This document shows, piece after piece, positions 1 to 8,453 of a stretch of 53,952 nucleotides of DNA. The notes below the pieces were generated by a model that saw only the letters and a program-made list of their open reading frames with translations, was not told where the DNA came from and searched no databases. Source of the stretch: Emcibacter nanhaiensis (lineage in GTDB: Bacteria; Pseudomonadota; Alphaproteobacteria; Sphingomonadales; Emcibacteraceae); NCBI RefSeq assembly GCF_006385175.1, contig NZ_VFIY01000019.1, positions 1-53,952 on the forward strand, written 5' to 3'. Every line of letters begins with the position of its first letter. The first letter of the stretch is position 1. Position numbers and translations under genes: made by a program.

Positions 1-60
1 CAATTGTCTCAGAGGATCGGAGATATCGCTTGGTGGTCAGATCATAGGCGTTGCCGATGT
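1..60. repeat. Terminal direct repeat, copy 1 (circular junction)
   Basis: Bases 1-60 are identical to bases 53893-53952 in the same orientation. The HD-GYP reading frame continues across the join without interruption, so the repeat is best explained as the overlap of a circular contig (an overlap of exactly 60 would suit a k-mer assembler). A true 60-bp terminal repeat or tandem duplication is less likely. Confidence 0.9.
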
Positions 61-268
61 CGTGTCAGCGCTTGTTTCAAAGCGAACATATCGCACCGCT
101 TCAACCGCCGACGAGGTTGAAAAGATTCTGATGGACCTGACACCTCATCAGATGGACCACAAAATTGTTCTGGCTGCTCTGGATTGTTTAAGGGCTGAAG
201 TAGACGAGATATTCATGGTAACTGATTATGCCCATGATATGCAGAATGCCATTCATCATTATCATTGA
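2..268 (+). CDS. HD-GYP phosphodiesterase, C-terminal part (gene continues from 53504 across the circular junction)
   Basis: This is the C-terminal part of the HD-GYP protein that starts at 53504. Joining 53504-53892 to 1-268 gives 657 nt, a 218-residue protein. The codon phase matches exactly: the frame entering the repeat at base 53894 is the frame at base 2. The piece supplies the end of the domain, reading GVADVVSALVSKRTYR and then about 55 further residues, ending IHHYH. The ADVxxAL..KRxYR segment is the conserved helix after the GYP motif. The in-window GTG at 62 is an internal codon of this gene, not a start. Confidence 0.88.
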   Translation, partial: NCLRGSEISLGGQIIGVADVVSALVSKRTYRTASTADEVEKILMDLTPHQMDHKIVLAALDCLRAEVDEIFMVTDYAHDMQNAIHHYH

Positions 269-627
269 ACCGGCATTTAAACTGGGCATGCCTTAAACCA
301 AGAAACACGCCTTATCTAAAAACAGGCCCCCGCCTTTGCTCGCTTGGGGGGTCGAACTGGCGGGAGCCCGGCAGCTGTAGAGCCACGATTATTTATAGCA
401 TAGAACTCTGGTTCAACAGACCGAATTTATTCATATTTGAACACATAATATCTTTGCCCACCACCCAGGTTGAATTACCCCAAGCGTCTCAAACACCTTG
501 CACAGGGATAGTGAAGCAAGGTGTTATTATTTTGTTGGTTGCGGGTGATTTGAACCTATAAACTTCATGCTTTGCTTTACCAGGAAATTTCTCGGAAAAA
601 CCAAGTGTAATTCCACGGCCACATTGT
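269..627. other. Intergenic region with an att-like site
   Basis: This stretch lies between the HD-GYP stop and the end of the convergent response-regulator gene. A small overlapping frame at 265-561 has no recognisable protein character. The only structure I see is the tRNA-end-like element and hairpin at 492-556, listed separately. Confidence 0.6.
492..556 (-). other. att-like site: tRNA 3'-end-like sequence plus hairpin
   Basis: On the minus strand, 556-536 reads GGTTCAAATCACCCGCAACC followed by A. This resembles an initiator-tRNA 3' end (T-loop TTCAAAT, acceptor CCCGCA, then ACCA) with about four bases missing. It is followed at 525-492 by a perfect 10-bp inverted repeat, AACACCTTGC..GCAAGGTGTT. 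The same tRNA-end plus hairpin arrangement recurs near 8395 and 8551. No intact tRNA lies here, so I read it as an attachment-site scar. Confidence 0.5.
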
Positions 628-1278
628 TTAGCTCGGTTTGTTTTTCGACAACAGGCCCAGCTGTGTTGCATGCCAAGAAGCCTCGGCGCGGGAAGAAATG
701 CCAAGTTTGCGGTAAATTGCCTTGATGTGACTGGCGACCGTTGAATCAGCCAGGCCAAGGTTAATGGCCACTTCGCTGTTACGCAGCCCCCGGGCGATCA
801 ATGCCAGGACATCCTGTTCCCGGGCAGTCAGTTTGTCCTCTGCCATAATGGCAGGGCCAGTCAGTTTAAAATGCTCCATAATCCGCCGGGCAATGGACGG
901 AGAGAGCGCAGGGATGCCTTGGGCGAGTTGGGAAAGTTGCTGGCTTATCATATCAGCCGGCTGCTCCTTGAGCAGATAACCCTGGGCGCCGGCGGACAGA
1001 GCCGCGACAATATGGGCATCGTCCCCCATCACGGTGGTGATTACGCAAAGAGTTTCCGGAGACACCGATTTCAAAGCCCGCAGGATTTCCAGACCCGAGC
1101 CGTCCGGCAGTCCGAGATCAATCAGCGCCAGGTTAATATTCCCTTGTCCCGCTTGCGCGATACCTTGGCGCATGCTGGGGGCTTCGGATATTTCAGCATC
1201 GGGAAACGTTTTACGGGAGATTTCGGTGAGCCAATTCCGGGTCTCAGATATATCCTCCACAATCAAAATTTTTTTCAT
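628..1278 (-). CDS. LuxR/NarL-family response regulator
   Basis: A 216-residue two-domain response regulator. The receiver domain (about residues 1-120) has the acidic pair E8/D9, phospho-acceptor D54 in LIDLGLPDGSG, T81/T82 and K104 in YLLKEQ. The C-terminal LuxR HTH (about 148-205) reads LTAREQDVLALIARGL and ADSTVASHIKAIYRKL. Its ATG overlaps the stop of the upstream histidine kinase gene (ATGA at 1275-1278), so the two are translationally coupled and almost certainly a cognate pair. It should bind DNA as a phosphorylated dimer. Targets are unknown, but the PEP-CTERM/Sel1 block beginning at 3676 is the nearest divergent transcription unit. Confidence 0.92.
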   Translation of the reverse strand: MKKILIVEDISETRNWLTEISRKTFPDAEISEAPSMRQGIAQAGQGNINLALIDLGLPDGSGLEILRALKSVSPETLCVITTVMGDDAHIVAALSAGAQGYLLKEQPADMISQQLSQLAQGIPALSPSIARRIMEHFKLTGPAIMAEDKLTAREQDVLALIARGLRNSEVAINLGLADSTVASHIKAIYRKLGISSRAEASWHATQLGLLSKNKPS

Positions 1279-3407
1279 AGTGAAAGCCTTTCGAGGAGAG
1301 GAGGAAGTTTAATATGTAGAGTTACCCCGCTTTTTGTTTCCGGAAACTCCAATATGCCTCCAAGTGCGGTGACGCGAGTATGCATATTTTCCAGGCCGTT
1401 GCCCCCCTTTCCAGGGATTTGACTTAATCCGGTTCCATCATCGCTGATTTTTACGGAATAACCGGTGTCGGAGAAGTTCAAGGCCACTGAGACCTTGCGG
1501 GCGCCCGAATGCTTCAGAATGTTGCTTATAGCTTCGCGAATGATCGAACGAAGCCCGTGTACAATTCTGGGATTGACTAAAAGGGTGCCTTCTACGTCAA
1601 TAAACCAGTCAAGTTCTATGCCTGCGGCAGCGAGTCTCTCAGAAGCCTCAAGCCTGAGGTCGGCCAGTGCTTCCTCATAGGTCAGAACAGGGCGGGAGTG
1701 ATCATTGATGATGTCCCTCAGATCTGTCAGAGTTTCGCGGATCATGGCATCTTTTCGGGAGCTGTCCCGGTTGTGCAGCGCTGACATCAGTTGGGCGCCG
1801 ATATTGTCGTGCATATCGCGGGCAATCCTTTGCCGTTCTTCGGCCACACCTTTTTCATAGTCACCGCGACTGTTTTCCACGTGAGTCATCAGCTGAAAAA
1901 GCTGCTGTGCCAGGTTAAGGTGGCTTGTTCCGAACAGGCTTCGTCCGTTCCAGGGATAGCGCAGATACAGGCCCGGGAGACCGGCGATGGCCGGAATTTC
2001 CAACGCCAGACCATCTTCTTTTAACATGGGAACATCGGCTGTTTGTTCCCTTTCGTGCCATTCAAGTGGTGCGAAGATGCGTCGAACCAGAGTTATCCAG
2101 CGGTCAGCCCGCTTGTCTTCAGTGGTTTCAAAAGCGACATCAATGACTTCATGAAATAATTCATGTTCTTTCAGAGGTGAGCGGTTGACCAGGCGACGCC
2201 ATAGAAGATCCCTCAGCGGCAGATATAGAAAACCGACCAGCAGAAGCGAAATGCCGAGCGCAGGGAACCGGTCCAGAGAAAGAATGAAGACCAGAAGAGC
2301 ATCCAGTGCAACCAGCAGAAATATACCGGCCATGTAGAAAACAATCCTGAATCCCCATTCCCCGATATCAAACAGGCGGTAACGACGCAAGCCCGCCGCG
2401 AGGCCCACATATATGATGAGAAAAAACAAAAAGGCATATCCCTGTTCCAGGATAAAGGCATCACTGCCGAAGATCATGGGGGTTGCGGTCAGCGCGATAA
2501 AGGCGCCGGCACCGATCATCACGGAGAGGCCAAACCAGATCAAAACAGCTTTTTCAGCAGGTTTTTGCCGGTTGGCAAAATATTGGGCAGCTATGGCGAA
2601 GCAAATGGCGATCATTTCTGACAACATGATCAGATTTGGGCCGTATGCTGCGGGTAGAAACAGCAGGATATTGAGCAGACTGAGCGTCGCTACTGTTCCC
2701 CAAGCCAGGAACATGATAACTGTACCGGGCAGCAATATACGCCAACCCTTTAATCGCGTCGGATAGATCAGAAACAGACACAACATGGCAATTCCGAAAC
2801 CATAGGCGCCGATGAGGTTGATGGCGTTCAAACTCCGGAAAAGATGTTCCGGAAGAGCGAGAACGCGTGTACTGTAGATGGCGGCTGCCAGCGCTGATAT
2901 ACAGAGAGAAAGGCCGCTCAGGGCAAATAAAACCGAGGGCAGATCACGAGGACGCAATGACCAGACCCAGCCGGAAATAGCGAGCGACCCGATAGCGGTG
3001 AGAATTTGTGCCCAGTAGATTAACGGCAGATCGCTCAACGTACGCGGTCGCGGCGAAACGACCCGACGTTGCCCCGCTGTTTCTAGAGTGATCTCATCTT
3101 CAGCGATGATTTTCGCCAGCCTGTCCTGACGCTGGTAAAAACGGCGGATAATGTTATCGTCGATAAATTCACTTGGTTCTGCCGTCAGGTCTCGCGGCTC
3201 CAGCACTATGCTGCCGACCCGTGAGCTGATGGTCAAATCCGAGCCATGCTCAAGAGAAATTTCCAGATAGGGTTGATCCAGGGAGAACCAAGTCACCCCC
3301 GCAATCGCTAAAACAGCGATAATACATACCAACGCAATACGACCGAAAGGCGTTGCCATCAGATCGGCTGATATCATCCTTGACCCCTTTTCCCTCTTGA
3401 AAATCAT
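1275..3407 (-). CDS. Membrane sensor histidine kinase, NarX/DegS type
   Basis: A 710-residue membrane histidine kinase. A first transmembrane helix (about residues 20-40, IALVCIIAVLAIAGVTWFSL) is followed by a roughly 100-residue extracytoplasmic segment and then a block of about seven hydrophobic helices (to about residue 390), resembling 7TM sensor modules. The HisKA_3 dimerisation helix holds RIARDMHDNIGAQL with the phospho-His near residue 533. The HATPase has an N-box (REAISNILKHSGA) and glycine boxes (SDDGTGL, GNGLENMHTRV). It overlaps the response-regulator gene by 4 bp. The ligand is unknown. An in-frame ATG at codon 11 is an alternative start. Confidence 0.9.
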   Translation of the reverse strand: MIFKREKGSRMISADLMATPFGRIALVCIIAVLAIAGVTWFSLDQPYLEISLEHGSDLTISSRVGSIVLEPRDLTAEPSEFIDDNIIRRFYQRQDRLAKIIAEDEITLETAGQRRVVSPRPRTLSDLPLIYWAQILTAIGSLAISGWVWSLRPRDLPSVLFALSGLSLCISALAAAIYSTRVLALPEHLFRSLNAINLIGAYGFGIAMLCLFLIYPTRLKGWRILLPGTVIMFLAWGTVATLSLLNILLFLPAAYGPNLIMLSEMIAICFAIAAQYFANRQKPAEKAVLIWFGLSVMIGAGAFIALTATPMIFGSDAFILEQGYAFLFFLIIYVGLAAGLRRYRLFDIGEWGFRIVFYMAGIFLLVALDALLVFILSLDRFPALGISLLLVGFLYLPLRDLLWRRLVNRSPLKEHELFHEVIDVAFETTEDKRADRWITLVRRIFAPLEWHEREQTADVPMLKEDGLALEIPAIAGLPGLYLRYPWNGRSLFGTSHLNLAQQLFQLMTHVENSRGDYEKGVAEERQRIARDMHDNIGAQLMSALHNRDSSRKDAMIRETLTDLRDIINDHSRPVLTYEEALADLRLEASERLAAAGIELDWFIDVEGTLLVNPRIVHGLRSIIREAISNILKHSGARKVSVALNFSDTGYSVKISDDGTGLSQIPGKGGNGLENMHTRVTALGGILEFPETKSGVTLHIKLPPLLERLSL

Positions 3408-3612
3408 ACTCTTTGATTATGGGGTATTTCAATCACTATATAGCCGGGAGAAGCCCTGCTAACACATCCCCGGAACGGGGGATGTCAATAATTTAAAATT
3501 TTACCTAATGTTGAGTCGGAGAATTGAGTAGTGGGGGAGAGGCCGGCAATACCAGGCAAATTTCGGGCCTGTTGCGAGGCTGTTTCCAAATGACACTGCG
3601 GATATTATCCCC

Positions 3613-3630
3613 GCCGGTTTCCGGACCGGC
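3613..3630. other. Inverted repeat upstream of the PEP-CTERM gene
   Basis: GCCGGT-TTCCGG-ACCGGC is a 6-bp perfect inverted repeat with a central CCGG-rich loop, about 45 bp before the start codon at 3676. It could be an operator or a weak hairpin. Nothing in the sequence decides which. Confidence 0.3.
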
Positions 3631-3675
3631 AGCTCTATTTTGATGAAGTGATATTTAATTTACAGGAGGGTACCC

Positions 3676-4464
3676 ATGTTACCTGCTTTTGTTATAGAAA
3701 AAATTAATGTTCTGCGCAGCAAAACTGTTGCATCTGCAGCCTGCACCCTGTTGGCAGTGCTTTTGAATTTTACGGCCTTGAACACAACAGCTTCAGCAAC
3801 TGCGGTGAAGGTATTCTGGAATCCCGGGATTGGCGCCAAGGCCGCTAATCGCCCGGAAAACACACCTTATCCCGCCAGGTACCTTCCGGATGAAACGCTT
3901 TTGACAGGCGGTGATCTGGAAGCTGTTGGAATTGTAAATGACAGTGTCAATCATGGTGCACTCTCCTTTACATTTACAAACATTCCCGATGCTTTTAGCG
4001 AGAATCATTATCTGAATTTTTCTCTTCTTCCAACCACCGGTTACCAAGCTGAGCTATCTTCCCTGTTTTTGGCAACAGATAGTAGCCAGAGTGTTTCAGA
4101 CTATGTGCTGCGCACCAGTCTGGACGGTTTTACGAATGATATATCGGGCTTCAACTGGTTTGGTCCCAACTCGGAAGGATACCGTGGAATAGGGTTTGAT
4201 TTAAGCGCTCTTGCTGCAATTACCAGTGAGATTGTTTTTCATCTCCATATCTTCGACAGTTTTCAAAATGATGGCGTATCCCAGATTTATGGCAGTGTTC
4301 ACACTCAAGGGCGTGGCTTGATGTTTGGAGATATAAATGTATCGCCTCGAGAAGATTCCCAAGGCGGCGCTGCCGACGTGCCGGCTCCTGGCATATCGTT
4401 GTTGTTTGGATTGGGGGTATTGGGTATCGGCCTGACGCGCAGGAGAAAACCATCCTTGAAGTGA
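3676..4464 (+). CDS. PEP-CTERM-type exported protein
   Basis: A 262-residue secreted protein. It has an N-terminal signal region (hydrophobic stretch about 20-42 ending TASA) and a C-terminal sorting signal: VPAPG, a hydrophobic helix (ISLLFGLGVLGIGL) and the basic tail TRRRKPSLK. This tripartite tail is the exosortase-recognised PEP-CTERM signal, here in a VPAPG variant. The central region has no catalytic motif I recognise and is rich in beta-type and Asn/Ser sequence. A strong Shine-Dalgarno (CAGGAGGG) precedes the ATG. A terminator follows directly (4474-4512), so it is probably monocistronic. No exosortase gene lies in the window, so sorting must depend on one elsewhere. Confidence 0.85.
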   Translation: MLPAFVIEKINVLRSKTVASAACTLLAVLLNFTALNTTASATAVKVFWNPGIGAKAANRPENTPYPARYLPDETLLTGGDLEAVGIVNDSVNHGALSFTFTNIPDAFSENHYLNFSLLPTTGYQAELSSLFLATDSSQSVSDYVLRTSLDGFTNDISGFNWFGPNSEGYRGIGFDLSALAAITSEIVFHLHIFDSFQNDGVSQIYGSVHTQGRGLMFGDINVSPREDSQGGAADVPAPGISLLFGLGVLGIGLTRRRKPSLK

Positions 4465-4473
4465 CTTTATACC

Positions 4474-4512
4474 TGGCCTCTCTTTCCACTTGAAAGGGAG
4501 GCCAGTATTTTT
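4474..4512 (+). terminator. Intrinsic terminator after the PEP-CTERM gene
   Basis: Stem GGCCTCTCTTTC (4475-4486) pairs with GAAAGGGAGGCC (4492-4503) with one G-U pair, followed by AGTATTTTT. It separates the PEP-CTERM gene from the Sel1 gene starting at 4525. Confidence 0.8.
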
Positions 4513-4524
4513 CCGGAGAGTAGA

Positions 4525-6345
4525 ATGATTCTTGCCCGTCATTTTCTTAAATATCTGCTCCTGATTTCTGCATGGTGCGTTGCCGGCCAGACACTCCTGG
4601 CAGCGGAAAAGATTCCGCTCGGGCACGAGGGCAGGAGACACAGTGCGGTTTACAACGGGCATCAGAATATGCCGGTAGTGCTTTACGGGGTGGCGATCGA
4701 CTGGAACAAGGACTGCCTCAAAGGCAAAGCGGATAAATGCCTGCGCCTGGCCCGGGGCTTCGAGATCGGACAAGGAGATTTGAAGCTGGAGGTGCGTGCC
4801 GCACTGGGGTACTACCTGCGGGCCTGTGAAAAGGGAGCTGCTGCCGGTTGCAACCGGGCGGCGGAAATTATCCGGGCCGGGGAAGCAGGTTTCACCGACA
4901 ATGACCTTGCTCGGAAAACCGCGGAACGGGGCTGCAGTGAACTTGGTGACCAGGCATCCTGCGCCGGGCTGGCCGAAAGCCTGAGAATTGCCGGTCGGCC
5001 GGAAGACAAAAACCGGGCGCAGAAACTGATCGACATGGCCTGCGACAAGGGGAATAGTGAGGGCTGCCGTCTGAAGGCGACATCGCTGTTTTATGATGAC
5101 AGGAATGCATCGTCGCTAGGACAAGCCGTCGATTTATTCGAGAAATTCTGCAAAAAGAGAATGGCGTGGGCTTGCACCGGTATGGCGGAAGCTTTTCTGG
5201 AAGGGCGTGGCCAAGCGCGGAATGAGAATGACGCCCTGAAATATGCCCGGCGCGGGTGTCTGGACGCCGACGGCAATACGATACCGGCCTGCGCCCTCTT
5301 GGGACGCTTGCTGACCGGCGGCGGAAGTTCTGGGGATCTGGAGCTAGGCGTTAAATTGCTCGTCAAGGCCTGTCTGGCCGGGGACGCCTACGCCTGCAAT
5401 GACGCGGGCGAACTTGGGCCGAAAAACAGCAACAGCCGCATTGCACAATGGGAGGTCCCGCTTTTTTTCCGGGATGCCTGCGACATGGACTTGGCGCGGG
5501 GATGCCTGAACCTGTCAGATATCTATAAACAGGGCCTCGGGACTATCCGCCTGGAGCCTGCGCCGATGATTGCCCTTCTGGACAAAGCCTGCCGTCTGGG
5601 CAGTGCCGAAGCCTGCGACAGAGTGACGGCACTGGGAGAGGTAAGGGCGAAGAGTTATCGTCGACGGTTGAAGCCGATCGATCCGTCTCTGCCGGCTACC
5701 CAGCAACTGGCGATGGCAAACCAGATTCTGGAAACGGTAAGCGACCGGGTCACGAGAAACCGCGCCCTGGATGCAGTGATCCGGCTGATGCAGGAAGGGG
5801 TGGCGGAAGCTAATTGGATGCTTGGGGGCTGGCTTTACTACGGCAAGCCCGGTGTCATTAACCAGGCGAATAAGAATGATGGCTTTATCCTGTTTGAGAA
5901 TGCCGCCCGGCAGCAACATGTAGAAGCTGCCAAATGGGTCGGGATGGCCTATTGGTACGGGGATGGCGTTCCCCTTGACCGGAAAAAGGGCGAGGGTTAT
6001 ATGGCGCTGGCCGCCGCCCGGGGAGATGAAATGGCCATTGCCATTTATCGCTCCATGAAGGCGGAAAAGATCCGCGAGGACAAGGCCCGCCGGGAGAGGG
6101 AAATGGCGGAGGCGGCGGAACGTCGTAAAAACGACTGGTCTTATCAGTTCGGTCTGGCGGCCGCGGCCTGGGCCCAGGGGCGGCGCAATACGCCCTACAG
6201 CTATGGCGGCGGATCTTCCGGCCGCCTGGCCGGTGAAAGCTGGCAGCGAAGCCAGCAGGCGCTTGATAAAATGAACTGGAACAATGCCGTGAATTATACA
6301 ATGGGCCGAACAAATGCCTGCCCCATCTCCAATCCCTATTGTTGA
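4525..6345 (+). CDS. Secreted Sel1-repeat (cysteine-rich) protein
   Basis: A 606-residue protein with a signal peptide (about 1-27, cleavage near SAWCVAGQTLLAAE). It carries many Sel1-like helical repeats of about 36 residues. The first half has paired cysteines of the type CEKGAAAGC, CSELGDQASC and CDKGNSEGC, as in Helicobacter Hcp proteins, where each repeat is locked by a disulfide. That implies a periplasmic or extracellular location. A second Sel1 block (about 435-510, WMLGGWLYYG and WVGMAYWYGDG) precedes a charged helix (KIREDKARREREMAEAAERR) and a Gly/Ser/Tyr-rich tail. Such proteins act as protein-interaction scaffolds. The partner is unknown. It opens a gene run with 6371 and 6954. 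Confidence 0.85.
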   Translation: MILARHFLKYLLLISAWCVAGQTLLAAEKIPLGHEGRRHSAVYNGHQNMPVVLYGVAIDWNKDCLKGKADKCLRLARGFEIGQGDLKLEVRAALGYYLRACEKGAAAGCNRAAEIIRAGEAGFTDNDLARKTAERGCSELGDQASCAGLAESLRIAGRPEDKNRAQKLIDMACDKGNSEGCRLKATSLFYDDRNASSLGQAVDLFEKFCKKRMAWACTGMAEAFLEGRGQARNENDALKYARRGCLDADGNTIPACALLGRLLTGGGSSGDLELGVKLLVKACLAGDAYACNDAGELGPKNSNSRIAQWEVPLFFRDACDMDLARGCLNLSDIYKQGLGTIRLEPAPMIALLDKACRLGSAEACDRVTALGEVRAKSYRRRLKPIDPSLPATQQLAMANQILETVSDRVTRNRALDAVIRLMQEGVAEANWMLGGWLYYGKPGVINQANKNDGFILFENAARQQHVEAAKWVGMAYWYGDGVPLDRKKGEGYMALAAARGDEMAIAIYRSMKAEKIREDKARREREMAEAAERRKNDWSYQFGLAAAAWAQGRRNTPYSYGGGSSGRLAGESWQRSQQALDKMNWNNAVNYTMGRTNACPISNPYC

Positions 6346-6370
6346 CGAGTAATCCAAGAGAGGAAGTTCC

Positions 6371-6901
6371 ATGAAAAAAACAAATACTCTGATTTGCGCT
6401 ATTGTTTTCAACGCGGCTTTTGTCCCGGTCAGTGTAACGGCTCAGCAGAAAATGAATCTCAACTTCTCCACCAGCATGCCCAAGGGCGGCTGTATTATCG
6501 GTTTCAGAGGCGGTAATGCGCCGGGGACGGACAAACCGATGAAGCTGGAATTCAGCTACCGGGTTCGGGATGGAAATATGAACACACAAATCAGTGTGAA
6601 CGGCTGGCCGAAAGCACAAAAGGAAGATCCCAATCGTGTTGTCCCGATGACTATGACGCTGGACACGGGGGAGAAACTTCTATCCGCGGATGGTGGATAT
6701 TCAAGCGGGTTCAATGATCGTTACTGGGCTGCTTGGGGCAAGGAAAATTCTGCAGCTGTGTTTGAAAAAATGAAAAATGTGAAAACCGTACATATTGAAG
6801 GGGACGGCATGGATTTCGGAAGTTTCGATCTTCAGGTCAAGGGGCTGGTCTATACGTGGATCAGCGATTGCGCCGCCAAGCAGAAGGCGGCCGGCCAATA
6901 A
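6371..6901 (+). CDS. Small secreted protein of unknown function
   Basis: A 176-residue protein with a signal peptide (MKKTNTLICAIVFNAAFVPV, cleavage near VTAQQ). The mature part is beta-rich, with two cysteines (in GGCIIGF and ISDCAAK) that could form a disulfide. I recognise no family. It lies 25 bp after one Sel1 gene and 52 bp before another, with an RBS (AGAGAGGAAG), so it probably shares their transcript and may be a partner or cargo of the Sel1 scaffolds. Confidence 0.75.
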   Translation: MKKTNTLICAIVFNAAFVPVSVTAQQKMNLNFSTSMPKGGCIIGFRGGNAPGTDKPMKLEFSYRVRDGNMNTQISVNGWPKAQKEDPNRVVPMTMTLDTGEKLLSADGGYSSGFNDRYWAAWGKENSAAVFEKMKNVKTVHIEGDGMDFGSFDLQVKGLVYTWISDCAAKQKAAGQ

Positions 6902-6953
6902 AATCCGACGGCTTTCTACACGGTCATAATTTCCAATCGGAGGGGAGCATTTT

Positions 6954-8090
6954 ATGAACCATTCAATCTGGAAACTGTTAACGACTGTCCGGCAAATCCT
7001 CCTTGTCGTTCTGATGGTGGTCTCTGCTGAATCCGTGGCATCCATCGCCTGTGCCGAAGGGACGGTGACGGAAGGGGAGGCGGCTTTCGAAGCCGAGGAT
7101 TATGACCGGGCGCTGGCCATCTTCAAACCGTTGGCGGAGCAGGGGGATGTGGATGCTCAGTTTTATATGGGATATCTCTACGAATTGGGGGAAGGCGTCG
7201 GGCAATCCTACAAAAAGGCTTTTGAGTGGTATTCCCGCGCGGCGGATCAAGGTGATGCCTATACACGATTTCTGGTTGGTGTTTTTTACTACGAGGGCTG
7301 GGGCGTGAAACAGTCCACGAGGGAGGCCGCGAAACATTATGCGGTTGCGGCCGATGCCGGCAATTCTGACGCACAGTTTAATCTGGCTATGTTGTATCGG
7401 TCGGGAGACGGTGTAAAGAAATCTCCGGAAAAAGCTTTTGAATTACTGAAACTAGCTGCAGAACAGGATGACGCCGAGGCTCAGGTCGAGGTGGGATTAG
7501 TGTTCGAAAACGGGGAACTGGTTGAGCAGTCCTATGAAACGGCCGCCTATTGGTATGGCAAGGCGGCGGACCAGGGCGATCCGGGCGGCCAGGCTTACCT
7601 CGCCGAACTTTATGAAAACGGCAAGGGGGGTGAGAAGGATTTGAAACGGGCCTTCAAACTTTATAAAGCCGCCGCCGATCAGGAATATGATTATGCTGCC
7701 AAGAAGCTGGGCAATATGCTTGAAGATTCAAGAAAACCGAAAACAGAGATTTTCCTGATGGCCGCAAATCTTTTTAATTCAGGCGATACAGTCATGGGTG
7801 TCAATATGTGGAAGAAAGTGGCCGAGATGGGCGACAGGGATGCCCAGGTCGTGCTTGGCAAGCTTTATGAAACAGGCCAGGGCGGGCTGGAGCAGTCCTA
7901 CACCAAAGCCCTCTATTGGTATGAACAGTCTGCTCTGCAGGGGCATCCGGGGGCGCAGAATAATCTAGCCGTCCTACATGTTACCGGAAACGGCACGCCG
8001 AAAGACATCGGGAAAGCAAAATTTTGGTTTGAGTGGGCTGCCAGGAACGGTTTGGAACAAGCTAAGCAGTCGGCGGCTAGCTTAAAGTAG
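6954..8090 (+). CDS. Secreted Sel1-repeat protein
   Basis: A 378-residue protein with an N-terminal signal sequence (hydrophobic VRQILLVVLMVVSAESVASI). It has about eight Sel1 repeats with the signature A...GDxxAQxxLGxxYexGxGVxQSxxxAxxWYxxAA, for example DAQFYMGYLYELGEGVGQSY and GAQNNLAVLHVTGNGTPKDI. Unlike the gene at 4525 it lacks the paired cysteines. RBS CGGAGGGGAG precedes the ATG. It probably acts as a periplasmic interaction scaffold and is the last gene of the 4525-8090 run. The 8091-8380 stretch after it holds no recognisable gene. Confidence 0.85.
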   Translation: MNHSIWKLLTTVRQILLVVLMVVSAESVASIACAEGTVTEGEAAFEAEDYDRALAIFKPLAEQGDVDAQFYMGYLYELGEGVGQSYKKAFEWYSRAADQGDAYTRFLVGVFYYEGWGVKQSTREAAKHYAVAADAGNSDAQFNLAMLYRSGDGVKKSPEKAFELLKLAAEQDDAEAQVEVGLVFENGELVEQSYETAAYWYGKAADQGDPGGQAYLAELYENGKGGEKDLKRAFKLYKAAADQEYDYAAKKLGNMLEDSRKPKTEIFLMAANLFNSGDTVMGVNMWKKVAEMGDRDAQVVLGKLYETGQGGLEQSYTKALYWYEQSALQGHPGAQNNLAVLHVTGNGTPKDIGKAKFWFEWAARNGLEQAKQSAASLK

Positions 8091-8380
8091 GAAAGCGGTG
8101 AATAAAACAGTTTGATCGGGATTTCAACTTACCGACTAAGTTCGGTCTCTGGTATTGCGCCTGCGATGTGGAAACCTTGTCTGGATCACAGCCAGATAAA
8201 GTTTTATTCCAATGGGTATAAGATGCGCAATTTTTCATCTAACTCTATGTAAGGTAGATACTTTTCGGTATTTCCCGGTCGCATTAATGTTCCCGGTGTA
8301 ACGAAACCCTCTGCAAAGCAGTGTAGAAAAACACGGGGTTGCTAATTGTCGAAGGATTGCAAACAACAAGTATCAGGACG
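8091..8380. other. Gene-free stretch before the att-like site
   Basis: About 290 bp with no convincing reading frame, repeat or RNA on either strand. It separates the Sel1 block from the recombinase-linked accessory region. Confidence 0.5.
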
Positions 8381-8453
8381 ACAACTTCCGTACAAATCCT
8401 GCCCCCGCAACCAATTTAAAGGGTCGGCCCCAATAAGGGACCGGCCCTTTAAA
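8381..8453 (+). other. att-like site: tRNA-fMet 3'-end sequence plus hairpin
   Basis: 8394-8413 reads AAATCCTGCCCCCGCAACCA, matching the 3' end of a bacterial initiator tRNA (T-loop/T-stem, acceptor CCCCGCA, CCA). A hairpin follows directly (TTTAAAGGGTCGGCCC.. at 8415 pairing with ..GGGACCGGCCCTTTAAA ending 8453, two G-U pairs), like a tRNA terminator. Upstream bases do not form the rest of a tRNA. The 40-bp unit 8381-8420 is repeated at 48480-48519 with 34/40 identity. Its 19-bp core (8395-8413) recurs at 8551-8569. Confidence 0.65.

Noticed and set aside
265-561. 98-residue plus-strand frame after the HD-GYP gene
   Set aside because: No family character, and it runs through the att-like site. 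Its end (VAGDLNL) is the translation of tRNA-end-like DNA.
4201-4773. 190-residue minus-strand frame
   Set aside because: It lies antisense to the PEP-CTERM and Sel1 genes and crosses the terminator, with no recognisable domain.
5515-6619. Long minus-strand frames opposite the first Sel1 gene
   Set aside because: Antisense shadows of a clear signal-peptide plus Sel1 repeat protein.
8330-8420. Intact initiator tRNA gene
   Set aside because: Only the T-loop to CCA end is present. The preceding bases do not supply a pairing T-stem, anticodon arm or acceptor 5' strand.
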